Positions 7,909-15,684 of a stretch of DNA of 42,234 nucleotides are shown here, piece after piece. The stretch is from contig JANXXE010000200.1 of the NCBI GenBank assembly GCA_025350815.1, positions 1 to 42,234 of the forward strand, given 5' to 3'. Numbering within the stretch: position 1 is the stretch's first letter; every line of letters starts with the position of its first letter. A program made the position numbers and the translations under genes. Source of the stretch: Myxococcales bacterium (GTDB taxonomy: Bacteria > Myxococcota_A > Polyangia > Fen-1088). The notes beneath the pieces are model-generated. The model was not told the DNA's origin and searched no databases. It saw only the letters and a program-made list of their open reading frames with translations.

Positions 7909-7914
7909 AGTATA
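7909..7914 (-). promoter_or_regulatory. -10-like element before the PATAN gene
   Basis: On the minus strand the sequence reads TATACT, 31 bp before the ATG at 7877. No convincing -35 hexamer is found 16-18 bp further upstream, so this is a partial promoter call. Confidence 0.3.
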
Positions 7915-7968
7915 AGACACTCTTCGAGAAATCACTGAGGGATTCTAGACTGGCACGGGCCGATTCCC

Positions 7969-8046
7969 AAAAAAGCCGGTCCGCCAAAATGCGGTTTCCG
8001 CAGACGGCCACGGGAGCCCCGATGGGCTGGCCGTGACGGTGCCGCG
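7969..8046 (-). ncRNA. Candidate small RNA: two hairpins and a U-tract
   Basis: On the minus strand a TTGCCT box (8080-8075) and a TACGTT box (8058-8053), 16 bp apart, predict a start near 8046. The RNA would then contain a strong stem (CACGG and AGCCC pairing with GGGCT and CCGTG, 8035-8009). A second stem follows (GCCG-TCTGC with GCGGACCGGC, one bulge, 8008-7975), and then six T residues at 7974-7969. That is an intrinsic terminator, and no gene on this strand ends just before it. The product would be about 78 nt and would lie between the PATAN gene and gshA. It could instead be a leader attenuator for the PATAN gene. A 62-codon reading frame across it has no protein features. Confidence 0.35.
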
Positions 8047-8141
8047 AGACCGAACGTACGCGGCCGTCATCAAAAGGCAAGCTAACGCGCAAGTCGCTCT
8101 GTAAGATGGCCCGCCTTTTTCACTTTTCGAGTATCCCCCGC

Positions 8142-9479
8142 ATGCCTTCAAGCGCGCAGCCCATAACGTCCGAGCAGCAACTGGTGATGTATTTTCACGA
8201 GGCGGCCAAGCCTGCCCGTGCTTGGCGTGTGGGGATCGAGCAGGAGAAGATCGGGGTGCGGTCGGACGGCTCGCCGGTGCCCTACGACGGGCCCACGGGG
8301 ATTGCCGAGTTGCTGGGACGGTTGCGCGCCCGCGGACACACACCCTATCTGGAGGACGGGCACGTGATCGCCCTGTCGCGGGACGGGGCACAAATAACTC
8401 TTGAGCCCGGTGGCCAGGTTGAATTTTCCGGGCCGGCGGTCGCAACGGGCCGGGATGCCGCGGCGGCGTTGCGGCGCCACCTGCGCGATCTGCGCGAATG
8501 CAGCGCGGGTCTGGACATTCGATTCATCGCCGGGGGATTTCGGCCCTTCGGCTCGATTGACGATGTGCCATGGCTGCCGAAGCGCCGCTACAAGGTCATG
8601 CGCGCGTACCTACAGGGCGCAGGGCGGCGACTGGGTCACGAGATGATGAAACGAACCGCCACTGTGCAGGCCAACCTGGATTTCAAGGACGAGCAGGACG
8701 CGGTTGAGCGAATGCGCGCGGCGATGGGGATCACGTCGGTGGTAACGGCGTTGTTCGCGGCGTCGCCGATCAGCGAGGGGCGACCGAACGGCTTCAAGAG
8801 TTACCGGGCGGCGGTTTGGCTGGAGATGGACGACGCGCGCTGCGGTCTGCTGCCCTTTGTCTTCCAGTCGCAGTTTTCATTTGGCGACTACGTGCAGTGG
8901 GCCCTCGATGTGCCCATGTTTTTCGTCGTGCGCGACGGGCATTACCACGGCGGCGTGGACATGACCTTTCGGCGCTTCTTAGGTGAAGGCTGGCAGGGAC
9001 AGCCGGCGACCATCGCGGACTGGGAGATCCACCTGTCGACCTTGTTCCCGGAGGTCAGGCTCAAGCGCTACATCGAAGTGCGCGGCGCGGATGCGGCTCC
9101 GTTGCCGGTCACGGATGGGCTGGCGGCCCTGTGGCGCGGTCTGCTGGACGCCCCGGAGGCGCGCGCGGCTGCGTGGGGGCTGGTCGAGGGGGCGTCGATG
9201 GACGAGCGTGAGCGCGTGCGGCGTGAGGTGCCGCGGAGCGGACTGGCCACACGCCTTGGTGGGCGAGCCCTTTGGGAGATCGCCGTCGAACTGTGTCGGC
9301 TGGCCCGCGCGGGCTTGCAGCAACTGCCAGGCGGACGCGACGATCAGGCGTTGCTGGAACCCCTGATCGCCTACGCCGCGCAAGGGCGCTGTCCCGCGGA
9401 CGACATGCTGGCCGACTTCAGCCGCGCCGGTGGCGATCCGACGAAGCTGGTCGACGCCTGGGAAATCCCCGTCGACTGA
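8142..9479 (+). CDS. gshA: Glutamate-cysteine ligase, plant/proteobacterial type
   Basis: 445 residues from the ATG at 8142. It makes gamma-glutamylcysteine from Glu, Cys and ATP, the first step of glutathione synthesis. Signatures of the GCS2/plant-type class are WRVGIEQEKIGV near the start, ITLEPGGQVEFSG with the metal-binding acids, and MMKRTATVQANLDF. MDDARCGLLPF and HYHGGVDMTFRRFL follow in the ATP/Glu-binding half. An in-frame ATG at 8106 would add 12 residues. That stretch is AT-rich and lacks the GC-rich third positions of the gene, so I prefer 8142. No gshB is in the window. The gene converges on tRNA-Cys 7 bp downstream. Confidence 0.9.
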   Translation: MPSSAQPITSEQQLVMYFHEAAKPARAWRVGIEQEKIGVRSDGSPVPYDGPTGIAELLGRLRARGHTPYLEDGHVIALSRDGAQITLEPGGQVEFSGPAVATGRDAAAALRRHLRDLRECSAGLDIRFIAGGFRPFGSIDDVPWLPKRRYKVMRAYLQGAGRRLGHEMMKRTATVQANLDFKDEQDAVERMRAAMGITSVVTALFAASPISEGRPNGFKSYRAAVWLEMDDARCGLLPFVFQSQFSFGDYVQWALDVPMFFVVRDGHYHGGVDMTFRRFLGEGWQGQPATIADWEIHLSTLFPEVRLKRYIEVRGADAAPLPVTDGLAALWRGLLDAPEARAAAWGLVEGASMDERERVRREVPRSGLATRLGGRALWEIAVELCRLARAGLQQLPGGRDDQALLEPLIAYAAQGRCPADDMLADFSRAGGDPTKLVDAWEIPVD

Positions 9480-9486
9480 GTACTAG

Positions 9487-9558
9487 AGGTGCCGCCCGGA
9501 TTTGAACCGGGGAATAAGGGTTTTGCAGACCCTCGCCTTACCACTTGGCCACGGCACC
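9487..9558 (-). tRNA. tRNA-Cys (anticodon GCA)
   Basis: A 72-nt cloverleaf on the minus strand. The acceptor stem GGTGCCG/CGGCACC pairs at all seven positions. The D arm is GCC/GGC, the anticodon stem AGGGT/ACCCT, and the anticodon loop CTGCAAA carries GCA. The T arm is CCCGG/CCGGG with loop TTCAAAT. The discriminator base is U73, the known identity element for cysteinyl-tRNA synthetase. The 3' CCA is not encoded. Confidence 0.97.
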
Positions 9559-9607
9559 GGATGTTTCGGGCTGTCTATCACATTTCTGGCGCCGACGGAC
9601 CGCAGAT

Positions 9608-11995
9608 TCAGATCGTTTCTGTGTCGGCAGCCTTGTCGGGCCGGGCTTCGGTCGGTGCGCCTGTGCGCAGGTAGCGGGTCGCCATCTCGAATTCGAAGAA
9701 GGAAAACATCATGGTCTCGACCACCTTGTTCCACAGGGCATGCGCATCGTCGCTGTGCCCGTCGGCCAGGCGCCGCATCGCTTCGTAGAAATAAAGTTCC
9801 GCGCGCTTACCGGTTGTGTCCGCCATCGCCGCAAGCTGGCCGTAGCTAAGGCCGCCCACCGCGTAGCGGGCAAGCGGTAGATACCAGGCCGCGGCGCGCG
9901 GCGGTCGCAACACCATGGGGCGTGAGGAAACGCTTCTGAGGTAGGCCTCGGCGTTGGTGTCAGGACCTTTCCCACTGCGACGGGTCAGATCCAGGATCCA
10001 CAGTGAAGAATAGATCTTCACGTACTCGGACACGACGCGGTTCGGTTTGGACAGGGCGCGGCGGTAAATTTCGCGGGCCGCGTCGGTCTCGCCGTGCTGG
10101 ACCAGGAACGCCAGGGCGTCGATATAGCCCTGATCGCGGCTTTCGTTCTGCTCGATGGCTTCGAGGAATTTCTGCGCCCCCTCCTCGCGTCGGGAGGTCA
10201 GGTAGTACAGACGCCCGACCTCGAAGGTGGCCTCCGATGACGCGGCGGTGTTCTTCCGGCGCAGCTGCTCGCCCATCAGGCGCTCCCAGCCTTGTAGGGA
10301 CTGTTTCCAGGCCTTTTTCGCCTGGTCGAGGTTGCCGGTGACCTCGTACGCGTTGCCCAGCGCGCGCGCCAGCTTCGCCTGCGACTCGACGTAGGGGATG
10401 GTCTCTTGCGCCGGGGCCTGGGCCAGTTGGCGGTCGAAGGCCTCGCGGAGAATCTGCGCGGCCCGTCCGGCATCACCGCGCTTGAGCGCCAGATTCGCGA
10501 GCTGCAGGGTGATTTCCGCGTTCGGCTCGCCCGCCATCCGGGCGCGTGTGAACAGGGATTCGGCGCGGTCGATGAGTCCCGCGTCGACCAAGCCGCGGCC
10601 GAGTTCGAAGTCGATCTCTGCATCGCGCAGCTTGAAGCGGCCTTCGCCGAAACGCTTTCGGCTTTCAGCGAACCGTCGGTGCAGAAGGTCTGCTTCGCGC
10701 GCGGCCGGTTCGATGCGATCCGGATCGATGCGGACGCGCAGGCGGGTGAAGGACAGGTCCAGCAACTCGGCCGACAGGTCCGCCAGATCATCGGCGCTGG
10801 CGTGCGCATTCTCCAGCAAGGTCTGCGCCTCTTCCAGGTAGCGCAGAGACAAGTACGTCGCCGGCACAAAGCGCGCGACGCGCGAAGCTAGGATCAGCAA
10901 CGTGGTGTCCCGGGGAAAGCGCTGCATGCCGCTATCGAGGACCTGCGTGGCGGCAAAGGGATCGACACGGTCGTTGGACGTGCCGCCAAGAAGCTCGAGG
11001 CGCGGAAGAAATCGCCGCGCCAGTGCCAGATAGTCGGCCGCAGCGGCGTTGGTACGTGTCGTGGCGGCGACAAGCTGGCGCAGATCGGGATCGTCGCCGG
11101 GCTTGTTCGCCACCCGTTCCAGCACCGTCGCGGTCAGCGGCAACTGGCCGGCGCGCAGGTGCAGCGAGGCGAGATCGAGGGCCGTGGCCTGCACGGTTTC
11201 ACCGTCGGCAAATAGATCGCCAAGTCCCCCACGTGGGCTGTTGAGTCCGAGTGGGCGTCGAAGCGCGGCGCTGAGCTTCTTCTGGCGATCGAAATAGGTG
11301 TTCGTGAGACGGTCGATGACGGGTGGGGCGGGCCACGTGGTGGCGACGCTTTCAAGAACCTCGACGGGGGTGGGGGAGGATCGCGGCCCCGGGCTGCCAA
11401 GCGACAGGTCGGCGCCGGCCTGCACCCAGGGCAGCAGTTGGTCCAGGCGTTCGGTCCATTCGTGGTTCTGTGGCTCAAGAGTGGCAAGCACGCACAGACC
11501 CATGGCCACGGCGGTTTCGGTCCCTCGGGGCGAGTAGATCGTCACGACTGTGCGGGCCGCGCTTGTCAGCAGGCCCTGTTCCTCGGCCGGCAGGCGCAGT
11601 CCTGCCTTGGCCCACAATTCTGTCGGGGCAAAAAGGTCGAGGGCGTCGCGCAGTGAATCGACGATCCGGTCAAGGTCGTCAACTGTGGCCAGGCCATCCG
11701 TCTGGCGCCGCATCAGCGCGGGATCGATGCGGGCGATGGGGCCCAGGAGGTAGGCCAGCATCTTGCGCCGCAGCGCGGGGCGCTCGTGCGCGTTGAGGGG
11801 CAAGGCCTGGTACACGAGGCGCGCGTCGACGAAGTCCTCTTCGTAGGCGATGGCCTTGATCTTGGAGGCCTCGTCATCGAGCTTGCGGGCGGCGTCGCTG
11901 ATGGAACCGCGCTGGCCGCCCGACAAGGCGCACCCCACCGTCATCGCCGCGACAACCACCGCCATCGTCGTCAGGCGCGCACGCGTTTGGACCAT
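9608..11995 (-). CDS. TPR-repeat lipoprotein, large
   Basis: 795 residues. The first 22 form a lipoprotein signal (RLTTMAVVVAAMTVGC, Cys22). The rest is almost wholly helical. TPR-like helix pairs are clear between about 445 and 700: FELGRGLVDAGLIDRAESLFTRAR, LQLANLALKRGDAGRAAQILREA, ALGNAYEVTGNLDQAKKAWKQSL and FEVGRLYYLTSRREEGAQKFLEA. No enzyme motif is present. A periplasm-facing outer-membrane scaffold is the natural reading. A TAAACT -10-like box ends 6 bp before the ATG, with no -35 found. The 49 bp between this gene and tRNA-Cys hold no clear terminator. Confidence 0.8.
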   Translation of the reverse strand: MVQTRARLTTMAVVVAAMTVGCALSGGQRGSISDAARKLDDEASKIKAIAYEEDFVDARLVYQALPLNAHERPALRRKMLAYLLGPIARIDPALMRRQTDGLATVDDLDRIVDSLRDALDLFAPTELWAKAGLRLPAEEQGLLTSAARTVVTIYSPRGTETAVAMGLCVLATLEPQNHEWTERLDQLLPWVQAGADLSLGSPGPRSSPTPVEVLESVATTWPAPPVIDRLTNTYFDRQKKLSAALRRPLGLNSPRGGLGDLFADGETVQATALDLASLHLRAGQLPLTATVLERVANKPGDDPDLRQLVAATTRTNAAAADYLALARRFLPRLELLGGTSNDRVDPFAATQVLDSGMQRFPRDTTLLILASRVARFVPATYLSLRYLEEAQTLLENAHASADDLADLSAELLDLSFTRLRVRIDPDRIEPAAREADLLHRRFAESRKRFGEGRFKLRDAEIDFELGRGLVDAGLIDRAESLFTRARMAGEPNAEITLQLANLALKRGDAGRAAQILREAFDRQLAQAPAQETIPYVESQAKLARALGNAYEVTGNLDQAKKAWKQSLQGWERLMGEQLRRKNTAASSEATFEVGRLYYLTSRREEGAQKFLEAIEQNESRDQGYIDALAFLVQHGETDAAREIYRRALSKPNRVVSEYVKIYSSLWILDLTRRSGKGPDTNAEAYLRSVSSRPMVLRPPRAAAWYLPLARYAVGGLSYGQLAAMADTTGKRAELYFYEAMRRLADGHSDDAHALWNKVVETMMFSFFEFEMATRYLRTGAPTEARPDKAADTETI

Positions 11996-12029
11996 GCCGC
12001 GAGTTTAGCCCGGTCTGCCACGGGCGCGC

Positions 12030-12035
12030 TATAAC
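12030..12035 (+). promoter_or_regulatory. -10-like element before the GDPD gene
   Basis: TATAAC at 12030-12035 ends 12 bp before the ATG at 12048, which fits a transcript with a very short leader. No convincing -35 box is seen at the right distance. Confidence 0.35.
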
Positions 12036-12047
12036 GTTGCCCTGATC

Positions 12048-12809
12048 ATGCCGAGGCAATGGGCTGTGCGGGCAACAGGGGGCGCTGGCCCTTTGATCAT
12101 CGGGCACCGCGGCGCAAGCGCCCTTGCCACCGAAAACACCGTCGAGGCGTTCGAGCGCGCGCGGCGGGATGGCGCCGACGGGGTCGAACTGGATGTTCTG
12201 TGCTGTCGGAGCAACGAGGTGGTGGTCTTTCACGACGACGATCTGGCGCGCCTGGCTGGGCGGCCACAGCGCGTCGCCGATCTGACCCTGGACGAACTGC
12301 GCGCGGTCGAGTTGCACGGCGGGGCCCGGATCCCCACGCTTGCCGAGGCGCTGGAGGCGTCTGGCCCGCAGATGTTGGTGAATGTCGAATTGAAGACCGA
12401 TGGTTTGCTGGACAGGAAGGTGGCCGGCGTGGTCGAGCGCGTGGCGGCTGTGATCGAAGGGGCCGGGGCGGCGGCGCGCATCGTGGTGTCGTCGTTCAAC
12501 CCGCTGGCAATTCGGCGCTGGCAGCGCCACCGACCCCAGATCAAGGCCGCGTTGTTGTTCGAGGCCCCTGCCGCCCGACCCCTGCGACGGGCGTGGGCGT
12601 TGCCCTGGCTGCGGCCGTTCGGCGCGCACCCCGAACACGTCCTGTGCGACGAGCGTTCGGTCGCCGGGTGGCACCGGGCGGGTTATGCGGTTAACACGTG
12701 GACCGTCGATGATCCGGCGCGGCTGCGCGCGCTTCGCGATCTAGGCGTGGACGGCATCATCACCAACGATCCCGCCGCCGCGCGCATCGCCCTGTCAGTG
12801 AATCAGTAG
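12048..12809 (+). CDS. Glycerophosphodiester phosphodiesterase
   Basis: 253 residues of the GDPD TIM-barrel family, which splits glycerophosphodiesters into glycerol 3-phosphate and an alcohol. The catalytic set is complete: GH20R21GAS, E29-N, E47-L-D49, FH62DDDL, and VELK with Glu114 and Lys116. The C-terminal VNTWTVDDPARLRAL and DGIITNDP segments are also typical. No signal peptide is visible, so it is a cytosolic UgpQ-like form. Its last 7 bp overlap the convergent M16-like gene. Confidence 0.92.
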   Translation: MPRQWAVRATGGAGPLIIGHRGASALATENTVEAFERARRDGADGVELDVLCCRSNEVVVFHDDDLARLAGRPQRVADLTLDELRAVELHGGARIPTLAEALEASGPQMLVNVELKTDGLLDRKVAGVVERVAAVIEGAGAAARIVVSSFNPLAIRRWQRHRPQIKAALLFEAPAARPLRRAWALPWLRPFGAHPEHVLCDERSVAGWHRAGYAVNTWTVDDPARLRALRDLGVDGIITNDPAAARIALSVNQ

Positions 12810-14191
12810 CTATCGTAGGCGACGACGTCGATGGCGCCCGGATCCACACGGGCTTCCGTCAGTCGCGCGGTGACGACGCTGGCGGTCGCCACCAGGGTGA
12901 TCGTCAGATTGTCGGCCGTGATGTGCTTTCCGATCGCGGCGGCCACCTGCTGGGGTGTTACGGCCCGAATGCGTTCTACGTACGTGTCGACAAAGTCAGC
13001 CGGCAGGCCTTCTAGTTCAGCGCCGAGGCGCGCGGCGAGACGGTGAGCGGGATCGTCCATGTCGGAGGCGAAGGTTCCGGCGAGGAAGTTCTGGAAGAAT
13101 CTTACCCGCGCGGCGGCAGGCGGCGTTCGGGCGAGATCTTTGTACAGCCGCAGCATCAGCTTGAGGGTGGTGACGGTCTTGTCCGCGCCCGTGAAGATCC
13201 AGCCCCGGAAGAAGCCCGGCCCGCGGCGGGGCACAAGGTCCATGTACGCGCCGTAGGCCAGGCCCCGCTTGGTCCGGGCCTCGTCCATCAGCGTCGAGCG
13301 CATGCCCCGTCCGCCGAAGCTGGACATGGCCACCGCGAGTGGCAGAAAGTCAGGGTCGGAAGCCGGCGGGCCCGCGTGCCCGAACATGATCTGTGTTTGC
13401 TTTCGGTCGGGTTTGTCGACGATCTGCACGCGCCAGCCAGGCCGGACGGGGGGCCGCGCGAGGTCGGGCGCCTTCGGTGGCGGGCCTTCGGGCAGCCCGG
13501 CAAAGGCGGCGGCAAGGACTTGTCGGAAGCCGTCCAGGGTCACGGCACCAGCGGCGGCGAAGACGAGATTGCCGCCCACGAAGGTCCGCCTGAACGCGGC
13601 TGCGACGTCGGGTCGACGAATGCGCGCCAGGCTTTTGGATGTGCCGTCGGCGGCTTTGCCGTAGGGGTGATCACCGTACAGGCGGTGGTCGAAGAAGCGC
13701 CCGCACAATGCGTGATCGTCGTTTCTCAGCTCGTCCAGTTGGGCGAGGATCTCGTCGCGCGTGCGGCCAAATTCGCCGGCGTCGAAGTCGGGTCGCACGA
13801 TGATGTCAGCGATGATCTTCAGGAAGGGCCGCAGGTTGCGCGCCAGGACCTGACCGACGAATCGAACGGAATCCGGTTCAACCAGGACGTCGAGCGACGC
13901 GCCCAGAGCGTCGATGGCCTCGTCGAGCTGATGCCGCGTTTTCCCGCCGGCGCTGCGGCGGGCAAGTTCGGCGGCGAAGTTGGACAGTCCATCCAAACCT
14001 CGCGGATCGCTGGCCGAACCGGTGCGCGCCGCGATGGCCACCTGGACGATCGGGATAGCCTGACTTTCCTCGACGATCACAAGCGAGCCGGCCGGGCCGG
14101 GCGCACGCGCGGTGGCGGCCAGACTGGCGGCGGGCAGGGGCAGCAGGGTAGTCAGGGTCATGGCGATGGTCACAAGGGGGCGCCGGTGCAT
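12803..14191 (-). CDS. M16-family peptidase-like protein, inactive partner
   Basis: 462 residues with a signal peptide at about 1-26 (VTIAMTLTTLLPLPAASLA). It has the two-domain M16 layout, but the zinc site is lost. Where an active enzyme has HxxEH, this one reads GLSN71FAA74E75L, so no metal ligand remains. The C-terminal half keeps the KRGLAYGAY segment, with an Arg and a Tyr that in M16B heterodimers come from the non-catalytic subunit and bind the substrate C-terminus. It follows the active M16 gene by 2 bp, so the two very likely form one periplasmic heterodimer. Confidence 0.88.
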   Translation of the reverse strand: MHRRPLVTIAMTLTTLLPLPAASLAATARAPGPAGSLVIVEESQAIPIVQVAIAARTGSASDPRGLDGLSNFAAELARRSAGGKTRHQLDEAIDALGASLDVLVEPDSVRFVGQVLARNLRPFLKIIADIIVRPDFDAGEFGRTRDEILAQLDELRNDDHALCGRFFDHRLYGDHPYGKAADGTSKSLARIRRPDVAAAFRRTFVGGNLVFAAAGAVTLDGFRQVLAAAFAGLPEGPPPKAPDLARPPVRPGWRVQIVDKPDRKQTQIMFGHAGPPASDPDFLPLAVAMSSFGGRGMRSTLMDEARTKRGLAYGAYMDLVPRRGPGFFRGWIFTGADKTVTTLKLMLRLYKDLARTPPAAARVRFFQNFLAGTFASDMDDPAHRLAARLGAELEGLPADFVDTYVERIRAVTPQQVAAAIGKHITADNLTITLVATASVVTARLTEARVDPGAIDVVAYDSY

Positions 14192-14193
14192 CG

Positions 14194-15624
14194 TCAGCTC
14201 GGATCGCGGGGTTTGGGCGTGTCCCTCGATTTCGCGATGACCAGCGAACGCGCCGGCGTGCCCAGGTATTTGCGCGCGACTCGCAGAACGTCTTCGCCGG
14301 TGACGCGCGCGTATTCGTCGGCGCGGCCGAGTAGGGTGCGGTAGTCGCCAGCGGAAATCTCGAACTGCCCGAGGTGTTCTGCCTTGCCTTCGCTTGACGC
14401 GAGGCCGGCCCAGAACGCGGTCTCCAAATGGTTCTTGGCCTTGGCAAGATCAGGCGCACCGACGGGGCGAGCCAGCAGGCGGGCTATTTCCTCGTCGATG
14501 ACCGCCTGGGCCGCCGCCGCTTCGTGCCCCTTCACCATCTGAACCCACAGTGCGTAAAGGCCTGGATCCTTCGTCGCAGCCACGTCCCCGTGCACGGACG
14601 AGGCGATGGCCGCGTCGACGACCAGGCGCTGGTAAAGCCGGGACGACGGCCCCGCGGTCAGGATCTGGTCGAGGACTTCGTAGGCCGCGCGGTCCGCGTC
14701 GCCCAGCGCCGGAGCGGCATAACCGACCACGAAGCGATCGGCGGGAACGGGGCGCACGATTTCCGAGCGGCTCTCGGCGATGGGGGCACGCTCGGGTTTG
14801 ATTTCGTCGACGGGCAATCGATCGGACGCGGGCAGCGCGCCGTAGTGATCGGCGATGCTGGTCAGCACAGCGTCCGGGTCGAAGCGGCCGGCGACCACGA
14901 TGACGGCGTTGTTGGGCGCGTAGTGCGTCTTGTAAAAGCGCATCGCCTTGGCGGTCGTGATGCCCTTGATGTCCTCCATCAAGCCGATGACCGGGAACCG
15001 GTACGGGTGATTCCGGAAGGCCTGGCGGTAAAGAATCTCGTCGAGCAGACCATCCACACTGTCTTCCACGGAGGACAACCTTTCCTCGATGACCACGTTG
15101 CGTTCGATCTGCACCTGCTTGTCGCCCAGCGCGAGATTGGTCATGCGATCGGCCTCAAGTTCGACGGCGAGGGGCAGCGCATCGGGCGGCACGTTGTCGA
15201 TGTAGGCCGTGAAATCGTAGTAGGTCATCGCGTTGCTGTTGGCGCCCACCTCTTCCATCCGGGTGTCGAAGTCGCCCCGGTTGTTCGCGCCCTTGGTCTG
15301 CGTGAACATCAGATGTTCGAACAGGTGGGCCAATCCCGTGTCGCCCGTCTGTTCGTGGCGCGAGCCCACGCGAAACCAGGTCAGGTAGCTGACGCTGGTG
15401 GCGGCCGGATCGGGCAGCAAGATCGCCTGCAAGCCGTTGTCGAAGCGCCACTTGGTCACGCGCAGCGGGCCGAGGGCCGCGTCGTTGACGGCCGTCGGTC
15501 GGGGCGCACCAACGGACGCACGCTTCTTGCCGTTCGAGGGGGACACGGGGGTGTTCATTCTACCAAGGGAGCCGCACGAGAGCGCTGCCAAGGCCAGGCC
15601 AGCCAGGTACGGGGCCATTCGCAT
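14194..15624 (-). CDS. M16-family zinc peptidase, active subunit, lipoprotein
   Basis: 476 residues. The signal ends in LAALSC with Cys17 as a likely lipidation site, which would anchor the enzyme to a membrane. The zinc site is intact: H100-LF-E103-H104 in GLAHLFEHLMF, with the third ligand Glu180 in VVIEERLS, 76 residues after His104 as expected. The MEEVGANSNAMTYYDFTAY segment, which lines the chamber, is typical of the PqqL/pitrilysin-like M16 group. Members degrade or process peptides in the cell envelope. It is preceded by an outer-membrane barrel gene and followed by the inactive partner, which suggests a leftward operon. Confidence 0.93.
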   Translation of the reverse strand: MRMAPYLAGLALAALSCGSLGRMNTPVSPSNGKKRASVGAPRPTAVNDAALGPLRVTKWRFDNGLQAILLPDPAATSVSYLTWFRVGSRHEQTGDTGLAHLFEHLMFTQTKGANNRGDFDTRMEEVGANSNAMTYYDFTAYIDNVPPDALPLAVELEADRMTNLALGDKQVQIERNVVIEERLSSVEDSVDGLLDEILYRQAFRNHPYRFPVIGLMEDIKGITTAKAMRFYKTHYAPNNAVIVVAGRFDPDAVLTSIADHYGALPASDRLPVDEIKPERAPIAESRSEIVRPVPADRFVVGYAAPALGDADRAAYEVLDQILTAGPSSRLYQRLVVDAAIASSVHGDVAATKDPGLYALWVQMVKGHEAAAAQAVIDEEIARLLARPVGAPDLAKAKNHLETAFWAGLASSEGKAEHLGQFEISAGDYRTLLGRADEYARVTGEDVLRVARKYLGTPARSLVIAKSRDTPKPRDPS

Positions 15625-15684
15625 GCCCGTTTCTACCAGAGCGAGCGACCCTTCGCGCGACCGGGCCCGCGATCCTGGCGACGG

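Noticed and set aside
7904-8092. A 62-codon minus-strand open frame before the PATAN gene
   Set aside because: It crosses the two hairpins and T-run of the small-RNA candidate, has no Shine-Dalgarno and shows no protein features.
8142-9558. A functional link between gshA and the adjacent tRNA-Cys, since both concern cysteine
   Set aside because: They are on opposite strands and converge, so they share no promoter; the adjacency is most simply coincidence.
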